Source: ZC4RG25 sp023428365 | Lineage (GTDB): Bacteria > Pseudomonadota > Alphaproteobacteria > Rhizobiales > Hyphomicrobiaceae | Assembly (NCBI GenBank): GCA_050283925.1 | Contig: JBNOAI010000009.1 | Span: 204,196-268,195, forward strand | DNA: 64,000 bases | Reading direction: 5' to 3' | In this document: in pieces, positions 7,516 through 14,857 of the stretch | Numbering within the stretch: position 1 is the stretch's first letter | Layout of the letters: the number at the start of each line of letters is the position of its first letter | Notes under the pieces: model-generated | Database searches by the model: none | Told to the model about the DNA's origin: nothing | What the model saw: only the letters and a program-made list of their open reading frames with translations | Position numbers and translations under genes: made by a program

Positions 7516-9138
7516 CTAATTCCGGCTCAGGCGCAGCCAGGACAAGCCCTTCAGGTCGGCAATGATCTCACGCGCCGCATTGTGCCCCGGAGCCCCTGTG
7601 ACACCGCCGCCGGGATGCGCGCCCGATCCGCACAGGTAGAGGCCTGGAATGGGCATGCGATAATTCGCGTATCCCAGCACCGGTCGCATCGAGAACAGCT
7701 GATCGAGAGACAACTGACCGTGGAAGATGTCGCCGTCGACCATGCCGAAACGGCGCTCGATATCCAGCGGCGACAGGATTTGCCGGGCGATGACGCTGGC
7801 TTTGAAATTCGGAGCGTGCGCCGTGACCGTGTCGATGACGACATCGGCAAACGTCTCTTTAGCGTCATCCCAGCTCCGTCCGTCCGGCAGATGCGGCGCA
7901 ACGTGCTGGACGAACAGGCTCGCAACATGATGGCCGGGTGGGGCCAGCGCCGGATCGAGCGTGCTCGGGATCAGCATCTCCACAACCGGCTGCTGCGACC
8001 AGCCATGCAGGCGCGCGTCGAGATAAGCGCGTTCCAGATAGCCGATGGTCGGACCGATGACGATGCCGGAGCCATGATGCGGCTGTTGCTCCTTACCGGG
8101 ACGGCACAGGAAATCCGGCAGCTCGGACAGCGCCACATTCATGCGGAAGGTGCCCGAGCCGGTCTTCATGCCGGTAAAGCGCGCGCGCAGATCGCCGGAA
8201 ACATCCGCGTCAGGCACCAGATCGCGGAACAACAGCTTGGGCGGAACATTGGCCGCTACCGCGCGAGCACGAACCACCTCTCCCGAGGCAAGGAGGATAC
8301 CGGAGACCCGTCCATCCGCGGTTGTGACCTTGGTGACCTGGACGCCGGTGCGGATCGCGACACCGTGGGCGCGCGCCGCCGCGGCCATGGCTTGCGTGAT
8401 CGCCCCCATCCCACCGACCGCATGCCCCCACACTCCCGGCTTGCCATTGACCTCACCAAAACAGTGATGCAGCAGCACATATGCTGTGCCTGGCGTGAAC
8501 GGTGAGGCGTAGGCGCCGACGATTCCATCGAACCCGAAGGCCCCCTGCACCACGTCGCTCTCGAACCACTGTGCGAGGTAGTCGGCGGCACTCTTGGTGA
8601 ACAGATCGACCAGCAGCCGCTGATCCTCTATCGAGAGCCCCAGCAGACGGCGGCCGATGCCAGCCGCCTTGATCATCTCGACAATGCCTCCACCGGCGTT
8701 CGGCGGCGTGCGCAGCACGAGATCGCAGAGCACATTCGCGGCCCGGTCCAATGCGGCGTCATAGGCGGGCAGCCGTTCCGCATCACGGGTCGAAAACGCG
8801 GCAATAGCCTGCTGCCGATTGGCTAATCCATAGGGCATCAGCAGGCCACGGCGGGCGTCGACCGGCCAGAAATTCGCCGCCGGACGCTCGAGGATCCTCA
8901 GCCCATGACGCGCCAGTTCCAGATCGGCGATCACCTTGGGATTGAGCAGGCTGACTGTATATGCAGCCACCGAATTGCGATAACCCGGATAAAACTCCTC
9001 GGTGACGGCAGCCCCACCGACGACATCGTTCTTTTCCAGCACGACAACGCTGAGCCCGCCCTTTGCCAGATAGGCCGCGCACGTCAGGCCATTATGGCCC
9101 CCGCCGATGATGGCAACATCGTACTGCGTATCTGTCAT
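7516..9138 (-). CDS. FAD-dependent phytoene-desaturase-like oxidoreductase (PYROXD2-like)
   Basis: A 540-residue amine-oxidase/phytoene-dehydrogenase superfamily flavoprotein. The N-terminus carries the Rossmann dinucleotide motif GGGHNGLTCAAYLAKGG (G-x-G-x-x-G) with the acidic ribose-binding residue at VVVLEKND, then VGGAAVTEE. The C-terminus has the second FAD-contact block GLYLCGSGAHPGGGVTGAPGHNAA, typical of this group. Bacterial members resemble animal PYROXD2 and are not usually carotenoid enzymes; the substrate cannot be read from sequence, and no crt genes are nearby. It is divergent from the hydroxyacid dehydrogenase gene with 110 bp between starts, space for both promoters. Confidence 0.85.
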   Translation of the reverse strand: MTDTQYDVAIIGGGHNGLTCAAYLAKGGLSVVVLEKNDVVGGAAVTEEFYPGYRNSVAAYTVSLLNPKVIADLELARHGLRILERPAANFWPVDARRGLLMPYGLANRQQAIAAFSTRDAERLPAYDAALDRAANVLCDLVLRTPPNAGGGIVEMIKAAGIGRRLLGLSIEDQRLLVDLFTKSAADYLAQWFESDVVQGAFGFDGIVGAYASPFTPGTAYVLLHHCFGEVNGKPGVWGHAVGGMGAITQAMAAAARAHGVAIRTGVQVTKVTTADGRVSGILLASGEVVRARAVAANVPPKLLFRDLVPDADVSGDLRARFTGMKTGSGTFRMNVALSELPDFLCRPGKEQQPHHGSGIVIGPTIGYLERAYLDARLHGWSQQPVVEMLIPSTLDPALAPPGHHVASLFVQHVAPHLPDGRSWDDAKETFADVVIDTVTAHAPNFKASVIARQILSPLDIERRFGMVDGDIFHGQLSLDQLFSMRPVLGYANYRMPIPGLYLCGSGAHPGGGVTGAPGHNAAREIIADLKGLSWLRLSRN

Positions 9139-9248
9139 ATCCCGCTTCTCCCGCGATCTGCCGGGGCTGACAATGGCGCGGTATCGTTGAAGCGCCCGTC
9201 CACAGATGCTACGACCAAGGCGATCACTGATATATCCGGAGTTTCGAT

Positions 9249-10220
9249 ATGGCTAAGCCTCCCTTGCTGTTAACCGGTCAGATGATGCCGTTGATCGAGG
9301 AGCAACTCGACGCGGCCTTCGAAGTGCATCGCATGCAGCAAGGCGACGACAAAGCGCTGCTCGCCAAGGTTGGGCCGACCATCGAAGCCATCTGCACCAG
9401 CGGCTTCACGGGCGTCAAAGTCAACGAAGCCTTCATGGACCAGCTTCCCAAGCTGAAGATCGTCAGCAATTTCGGCGTCGGCTACGACAGCGTCGATGCT
9501 GCGACAGCGGGCAAGCGGAATATCATCGTCTCCAACACACCCGACGTACTCAACGAGGAAGTCGCCGACACCACCCTCGGCTTGCTGCTGATGACGGTGC
9601 GCGAGCTGTCTCTCGGCGAACAATATCTGCGGGCCGGCAAATGGGCCAAGCACGGTGACTACCGGCTGACGAAGGGCAGTCTGCAGGGCCGCACCCTCGG
9701 CATCGTCGGCATGGGCCGCATCGGCCAAGCCATCGCCCGGCGCTGCGAAGCTTTCGGCCTGCCGATCTCCTATTGCACCCGGCGCAAGGTAGAAGACGTT
9801 CCCTACACGCATTACTCCAACGCCGTGGAACTCGCCAAAGCCGTCGATACGCTGATCGTCATTGTTCCCGGCACGCCCAGCACGAAGAACCTGATCAACG
9901 CCGAAGTGCTCGAAGCGCTTGGACCGAACGGCGTGCTGATCAACGTCGCCCGCGGCATCGTCGTGGACGAAACCGCGCTGATCAAGGCTCTTCGCAACAA
10001 CACCATCCTAGCCGCGGGCCTGGACGTCTACTGGAACGAGCCGAATTTCAACCCGGAGTTCCTGGAACTGGAAAACGCCGTGCTGCTGCCGCATCTGGGA
10101 TCGGCTTCCATCCCGACCCGCAACAAGATGGGGCAGCTCGTGGTCGACAATCTCAAGGCTTATGCCGACCGCAAATCGCCGCTGACCCCTGTTCCCGAAA
10201 CGCCATTCAAGGGCTGGTAG
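9249..10220 (+). CDS. D-isomer-specific 2-hydroxyacid dehydrogenase (glyoxylate/hydroxypyruvate reductase type)
   Basis: A 323-residue NAD(P)-dependent dehydrogenase interconverting 2-keto acids and D-2-hydroxy acids, probably glyoxylate or hydroxypyruvate. The Rossmann motif GIVGMGRIGQAIARR lies near residue 155. The catalytic Arg is in NVARGIVVDE, the catalytic Glu in the DVYWNEP block (others read DVFENEP) and the catalytic His in LLPHLGSAS. The N-terminal half carries the usual VSNFGVGYDSVDAATA signature. An Arg-Arg pair after the second strand (CTRRKVEDV) suggests NADPH preference. Monocistronic; followed by a terminator-like hairpin and then aspartate aminotransferase. Confidence 0.92.
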   Translation: MAKPPLLLTGQMMPLIEEQLDAAFEVHRMQQGDDKALLAKVGPTIEAICTSGFTGVKVNEAFMDQLPKLKIVSNFGVGYDSVDAATAGKRNIIVSNTPDVLNEEVADTTLGLLLMTVRELSLGEQYLRAGKWAKHGDYRLTKGSLQGRTLGIVGMGRIGQAIARRCEAFGLPISYCTRRKVEDVPYTHYSNAVELAKAVDTLIVIVPGTPSTKNLINAEVLEALGPNGVLINVARGIVVDETALIKALRNNTILAAGLDVYWNEPNFNPEFLELENAVLLPHLGSASIPTRNKMGQLVVDNLKAYADRKSPLTPVPETPFKGW

Positions 10221-10263
10221 CGGCAAATTAGCCCGCATTCCTCTGGATTACGGCTTGCCCCTG

Positions 10264-10294
10264 ACGGCCCGGGCTCGTAGGTTCCGGGCCGTTT
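10264..10294 (+). terminator. Terminator-like hairpin after the hydroxyacid dehydrogenase gene
   Basis: A perfect 9-bp stem ACGGCCCGG/CCGGGCCGT (10264-10272 and 10284-10292) with an 11-nt loop, followed by only three T. It sits 44 bp after the stop codon and 34 bp before the next gene, consistent with separating the two transcription units despite the short U-tract. Confidence 0.55.
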
Positions 10295-10327
10295 GGGATA
10301 GCGCCAACTCGTTTAGAGGCACACGCC

Positions 10328-11530
10328 ATGGGCTTCATCGCTGACAGTCTGAACCGCATTCAACCCTCCGCCACCATCGCGGTTTCGACGAAAGCCCGGC
10401 AGCTCAAAGCGGAAGGCCGTGACATCATCTCGCTGTCGGCCGGCGAACCTGATTTCGAGACGCCCGACAACATCAAGGAAGCCGCCATCCGCGCGATGCG
10501 CGAAGGCAAGACGCGTTACACCGACGTCGACGGCATCCCTGAGCTGAAGGCCGCAGTGGTCGCCAAGTTCAAGCGCGACAACGAACTCACCTATAAGCCA
10601 TCGCAGGTCTCGGTCGGCACCGGCGGCAAGCAGGTGCTGTACAATGCCCTGCTGTCCACGCTGAACCCAGGCGACGAAGTTCTGATCCCCGCGCCGTGCT
10701 GGGTCTCTTACGCTGACATCGTTCTGCTCGGCGGCGGCAAGCCGATCTTCATTCCCTGTAAGATCGAGGATAACTACAAGCTGCAGCCCGCAGCGCTGGC
10801 AGCGGCCATCACGCCGAAAACCAAGTGGTTCCTGTTCAACGCGCCGAGCAACCCGACTGGCGCGGCCTATACCAAGGAAGAGATCAAGGCGCTGACGGAC
10901 GTGCTCGTGAAGCATGAGAACGTCTGGGTGCTCACTGACGATATGTACGAACACCTGCTTTATGACGGCCTTAAGTTTTGGACCATCGCGCAGGTCGAGC
11001 CGCGTCTGTATGACCGCACGCTGACCTTGAACGGGCTTTCCAAGGCCTACTGCATGACGGGGTGGCGCCTGGGCTATGCCGCCGGGCCGGAAGTGCTGAT
11101 CAAGGCGATGTGCAAATTGCAGTCGCAATCGACCTCCAACCCCTCCTCGATCGTGCAGTGGGCGGGTGTCGAGGCGCTGAATGGTCCGCAGGACTTCATC
11201 GAGAAGCACAATCAGGTGTTCATGCAGCGCCGCGACCTCGTCGTGTCGATGCTGAACCAGGCTCGTGGCCTCAAGTGCCCGAAGCCGGAAGGCGCGTTCT
11301 ACGTGTTTCCTTCCCTGGCTGAGTTGATCGGCAAGACCAGCACCAAGGGCGTCAAGATCAACACGGACGAGGATTTCGTCACCGCGCTGCTCGATGAAGA
11401 AGGCGTCGCCTGCGTCCACGGCGCGGCGTTCGCAATGTCGCCTTGCTTCCGGATATCCTACGCCACGGCGACCGAGACGCTGGAAGATGCGTGCACGCGC
11501 ATCCAGCGGTTCTGCGCCAGCCTGCGTTAA
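10328..11530 (+). CDS. aatA: Aspartate aminotransferase (class I, PLP-dependent)
   Basis: A 400-residue fold-type I aminotransferase of the prokaryotic 1-beta aspartate aminotransferase group, exchanging amino groups between aspartate and 2-oxoglutarate. The PLP lysine lies in LNGLSKAYCMTGWRLGY (near residue 239). NAPSNPTGAAY carries the Asn that contacts the PLP O3', TDDMYEHLLYDG follows, and the substrate-binding Arg is in FRISYATATE near the C-terminus. Many alphaproteobacterial members also accept prephenate; the sequence does not decide this. ATG at 10328 follows AGAGGCACACGCC. No obvious operon partner: the downstream lipoprotein starts about 130 bp away behind a hairpin. Confidence 0.94.
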   Translation: MGFIADSLNRIQPSATIAVSTKARQLKAEGRDIISLSAGEPDFETPDNIKEAAIRAMREGKTRYTDVDGIPELKAAVVAKFKRDNELTYKPSQVSVGTGGKQVLYNALLSTLNPGDEVLIPAPCWVSYADIVLLGGGKPIFIPCKIEDNYKLQPAALAAAITPKTKWFLFNAPSNPTGAAYTKEEIKALTDVLVKHENVWVLTDDMYEHLLYDGLKFWTIAQVEPRLYDRTLTLNGLSKAYCMTGWRLGYAAGPEVLIKAMCKLQSQSTSNPSSIVQWAGVEALNGPQDFIEKHNQVFMQRRDLVVSMLNQARGLKCPKPEGAFYVFPSLAELIGKTSTKGVKINTDEDFVTALLDEEGVACVHGAAFAMSPCFRISYATATETLEDACTRIQRFCASLR

Positions 11531-11614
11531 GCCGGTTCGATCCGGAAGTATGGGAGCTGGGCCACAGGCGTGCGCAAAAATACGTTGCCGCGCCGTTCGT
11601 TGGTTGGTTCCTCT

Positions 11615-11657
11615 GCCGGTCCGGGGCTAAAGTCCCGGTCGGCTACTGGGGGTTTTT
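11615..11657 (+). terminator. Hairpin plus T-run immediately before the lptM start codon
   Basis: GCCGGTCCGGG (11615-11625) can pair almost fully with TCCCGGTCGGC (11633-11643). Nine nucleotides later comes GGGGG-TTTTT-G-ATG, the T-run occupying 11653-11657. It looks like the aatA terminator, but the T-run abuts the lptM ATG (11659) and the G-run is the only Shine-Dalgarno candidate, so read-through and lptM translation may be linked. Confidence 0.5.
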
Positions 11658-11658
11658 G

Positions 11659-11856
11659 ATGCGCAGATTGGTCTTGCGAAGCATCGTTCTGGCGGCGGCG
11701 TTGTCCGTGGCCGGTTGCGGTGTGCGCGGGTCTCTCGAAGCCCCGAAGGATCCTGTATCCGATAGCACCGCGAGTGCCGAGTCTGGGCAGGGCAAACCCG
11801 CTGGCGCCGCGCCGAAGCCGCATCGCGACTTCGTTCTCGACGGCCTGCTGCGGTAA
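11659..11856 (+). CDS. lptM: LptM/YifL-family small lipoprotein
   Basis: A 65-residue lipoprotein precursor: n-region MRRLVLRS, hydrophobic core, lipobox SVAGC with the modified Cys at residue 20, then the short family motif CGVRGSLEAPKD (compare CGxKGPLxxP in YifL). The tail ends PHRDFVLDGLLR. Enterobacterial LptM helps mature the LptD/LptE LPS translocon at the outer membrane; alphaproteobacterial members are assumed to do the same. It commonly sits directly ahead of lysA; here a gene on the opposite strand intervenes. The long upstream in-frame extension is rejected because it would bury the signal peptide. Confidence 0.82.
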   Translation: MRRLVLRSIVLAAALSVAGCGVRGSLEAPKDPVSDSTASAESGQGKPAGAAPKPHRDFVLDGLLR

Positions 11857-11901
11857 ATTCCGCCTTCTCAATCGCATTTCACAGCGACTTCGCGTTTGCT
11901 T

Positions 11902-13281
11902 TCACGCGCGCAGGAACATCGCATCTTGCTCCGCCCTCAGCCGCCACAGCGTTGAATCCGCAGGCGCTTCGACGCAATCAGCCGTGATGAATTCGCCGGC
12001 AGAAACCGGACGGACCAACGTGCGCCCGACGGCCATGTAGTACGGCAACGGCGCGGCGCCAGAAACCGCCATAGCCGGCGTGAGGCCCGGTTCGAGGTCC
12101 GGCACCGCGTGACGCGAGCCGACGATGTCCAGGCGCCGCCCCGCAGGCAGATCCCGCATGGCACGCGCCGTCAGATCGACAACGGGACGATAGCTCTCAT
12201 CCAGGATCGAATGCCCCAACCGCGCCGCCGCCAGGATTGATATCGGTGCTTCCACGCCCAGTAGATGCGATGGGTTGTAGACAAGACCGTAACGCCCATT
12301 AGCGGTTGTCGGGATGCCCTTGCCACGGAACAGTGCGCCGGACCGCTCATCGGCCCAGCCCACAACAACGAATACCCCGCCCGCGAAACTGGCCTCATTC
12401 GGCCGCCGCAGGCAGTTGAAAACGTCCAGCCGCCCCTCACCGCTCAGCAGACCGCCATCGGACGTGGGGATGTAAAGCTCGGGCAGCTCGATGGCTCGTG
12501 TCAGCGGGGCATGGAAATCCGGACGATCCGGCAGCAGACCGGTCGCATTGGCGACGAGCGCCATCTCACAGTTGTCCGGCACCGTCCGCTGCGGCAACCC
12601 GGCAAGCGCTTCGGCGCGAGCATTCACGGTGGCGACGCGATCCGCCCCGAGATCCCACAGTTCGACAATTCCCGGCGCTGTCACACGCTCGGTTGTCCAC
12701 GTGACATCGTGCGTTGCCGGGTCATAGACGTAATCGTACTCACTCGATTTTCCCGCGCAGATGACCGGCAGTCCGAGCGTCCGGGCCCAGCTCACCAGTC
12801 CGATCAGAAGCGCCGGCTGGTCGCCGTCTACGAGGGTATAGGCGACGCCTGCCGCGCGCGCCTTGGCCGCCAGGACCGGCCCGACAACGCACTCGGCTTC
12901 CTTCGTCACCATCGTCACGCCGCGGCCAGCTTCGATCGCGGCCAGGGCATAGCGCGCGCCCGCTTCCGCATCGCCGGTGGCCTCGACAACCATCTCGACA
13001 GGCGCTGCCAGGAGATCATCAACCGAGTTGCACAGCGCGATTTCTCCCGCCGCAATGGCGGTTTTCGCGGCTTCCGCGCTGTCGCAGCGACGCGCGGCGA
13101 TCCCCTTTTCCGCCAGAACTCCTGCAGCCCGATCCAGGTCCTTATCGGCAACAGCTACGACGTTGAGGCCCTTCATCCGCCGCGATTGGGCAATCAGCGA
13201 CATCCCGAACTCCCCAGCGCCGATGAGGGCGATGGACACGGGCTTCTCGCGTGCGGGACGGAACAGTGTCTCGAACTGCAT
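11902..13281 (-). CDS. NAD(P)-binding homoserine-dehydrogenase-like protein with C-terminal SAF domain
   Basis: A 459-residue protein of the group often mislabelled flagellar biosynthesis protein (COG4091 type). The N-terminus has a Rossmann motif (IALIGAGEFGMSLIAQSRR, near residue 18) with VVAVADKDLDR, the middle resembles homoserine dehydrogenase (EMVVEATGDAEAGARYALAAI, VTMVTKEAECVVGP), and the last ~70 residues (YYMAVGRTLVRPVSAGEFIT) form the SAF region also found in sialic-acid synthases and FlgA. Probably a cytoplasmic dehydrogenase acting on a sugar-acid-like substrate; the substrate is unknown. GGGGGAAGCGCC precedes the ATG. It is inserted on the opposite strand between lptM and lysA, which are usually adjacent. 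Confidence 0.8.
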   Translation of the reverse strand: MQFETLFRPAREKPVSIALIGAGEFGMSLIAQSRRMKGLNVVAVADKDLDRAAGVLAEKGIAARRCDSAEAAKTAIAAGEIALCNSVDDLLAAPVEMVVEATGDAEAGARYALAAIEAGRGVTMVTKEAECVVGPVLAAKARAAGVAYTLVDGDQPALLIGLVSWARTLGLPVICAGKSSEYDYVYDPATHDVTWTTERVTAPGIVELWDLGADRVATVNARAEALAGLPQRTVPDNCEMALVANATGLLPDRPDFHAPLTRAIELPELYIPTSDGGLLSGEGRLDVFNCLRRPNEASFAGGVFVVVGWADERSGALFRGKGIPTTANGRYGLVYNPSHLLGVEAPISILAAARLGHSILDESYRPVVDLTARAMRDLPAGRRLDIVGSRHAVPDLEPGLTPAMAVSGAAPLPYYMAVGRTLVRPVSAGEFITADCVEAPADSTLWRLRAEQDAMFLRA

Positions 13282-13441
13282 GGCGCTTCCCCCAATTGTT
13301 CTTCTTTGGGGACAGTAAATGCGCGCTTCATCTCAACTGCAATCGAGAATTGGCAGCAAAGCCTTGACGGAAATCGGCGCGGCCCCTAGCCAATCGCGCG
13401 GAGGCTCATCGTCGGGCCTCAGGAGGCTTGCGCGCACGTCC

Positions 13442-14716
13442 ATGCATCATTTCAGCTATCGCGATGGCGTTCTGCACGCCGAAGGCGTCAGCCTGAAGCG
13501 GATTGCCGATGAGGTCGGCACGCCCTTCTACTGCTATTCGACGGCGACCCTCGAACGACATTACCAAGTGCTGTCGCAGTCATTCCGCGGCTCCGATCAT
13601 CTGATTTGCTTCGCCGTAAAGGCAAACTCCAACCAGGCCGTCCTGAAGACTATGGCGCGTCTCGGCGCCGGAATGGATGTGGTGTCCGAAGGCGAATTGC
13701 GCCGCGCCCGCGCTGCCGGTGTGCCTGCCGACAAGATCATTTTCGCGGGCGTCGGCAAGACGCGTGAGGAAATGGAGTATGCGGTCGGCGAAGGCATTCT
13801 CGGCTTCAACGTCGAAAGCGAGCCCGAGCTGGAACTTCTGAGCGAGGTTGCCACGAAGCTCGGGAAGACGGCGCGCATCGCAGTGCGCGTCAATCCGGAT
13901 GTCGACGCCAAAACGCACGCGAAGATCTCAACCGGCAAGTCCGAGAACAAGTTCGGCATTCCGTTCCTCGATGCGCCACGCCTGTACACCAAGGCGGCAA
14001 AGCTGCCGGGCATCAAAATTGCCGGCATTCACATGCACATCGGCAGCCAGATCACCGACCTCGCACCGTTCGCCGACGCCTTCCGGCTGATGCGGGAACT
14101 GGTCCTGGATCTGCGCCGCGCGGGTCACGAGCTGGAACATCTGGATCTCGGTGGCGGCCTCGGTATTCCCTATCGCGGCACCAACGATGTGCCGCCGCAC
14201 CCCGATGAATACGCTGCTACGGTTCGCGCGGCTGTCGGAGACCTGGGCCTGAAGCTGGTTCTGGAGCCCGGCCGCATGATCGTCGGCAATGCTGGCGTGC
14301 TGGTGTCCCGCGTCGTGTACGTCAAGCAGAGCGCGGCCAAGACGTTCACGATCGTCGATGCGGCGATGAACGACTTGATCCGGCCGACGCTGTACGAGGC
14401 GCATCACGATATCTGGCCGGTTGATGAGGCGAAGCGCGAACTCACGCCGACAAGCCAGGATATTGTCGGACCGGTATGCGAAACCGGCGACTATCTCGCG
14501 CTCGACCGTGCGCTGCCGCCTCTCGAATCAGGGGATCTGATCGCGGTCATGACAGCCGGTGCCTACGGCGCGGTGATGTCGTCCACCTACAATACGCGCC
14601 CACTGATCCCTGAGGTTCTGGTGCACGGAAACGACTATGCGGTCGTACGGCCACGCCCCAGTTACGAGGAATTGATCGGACAGGACCGCCTTCCGGCCTG
14701 GCTTTCGGGCCAATAG
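13442..14716 (+). CDS. lysA: Diaminopimelate decarboxylase
   Basis: Catalyses the last step of lysine synthesis, meso-diaminopimelate to L-lysine. A 424-residue fold-type III PLP enzyme: the PLP lysine lies in FAVKANSNQAVL (about residue 59), the phosphate-binding Gly-rich loop in LDLGGGLGIPY (about residue 238), the EPGR block (LVLEPGRMIVGNAG) follows, and the substrate Cys motif is VCETGDYLA near residue 345. Start taken as ATG 13442, where family similarity begins; the nearest AGGAGG lies 15 nt upstream, further than usual, so a different start is possible. Followed by the TIGR02302 gene, a common Rhizobiales pairing. Confidence 0.96.
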   Translation: MHHFSYRDGVLHAEGVSLKRIADEVGTPFYCYSTATLERHYQVLSQSFRGSDHLICFAVKANSNQAVLKTMARLGAGMDVVSEGELRRARAAGVPADKIIFAGVGKTREEMEYAVGEGILGFNVESEPELELLSEVATKLGKTARIAVRVNPDVDAKTHAKISTGKSENKFGIPFLDAPRLYTKAAKLPGIKIAGIHMHIGSQITDLAPFADAFRLMRELVLDLRRAGHELEHLDLGGGLGIPYRGTNDVPPHPDEYAATVRAAVGDLGLKLVLEPGRMIVGNAGVLVSRVVYVKQSAAKTFTIVDAAMNDLIRPTLYEAHHDIWPVDEAKRELTPTSQDIVGPVCETGDYLALDRALPPLESGDLIAVMTAGAYGAVMSSTYNTRPLIPEVLVHGNDYAVVRPRPSYEELIGQDRLPAWLSGQ

Positions 14717-14857
14717 CGTCCCCAGCCCGTAGAACGGCCCTTGTGCCGCCGCTTTTTGCCCTGCACCATGCAACCTGTACGTCATCTGGTTGTTAGCTGA
14801 AGGCAGGATGCGCGCATTGGTGCTCATTCAGCGGGCGAGGCCGTGCTAGGCTAGGGA

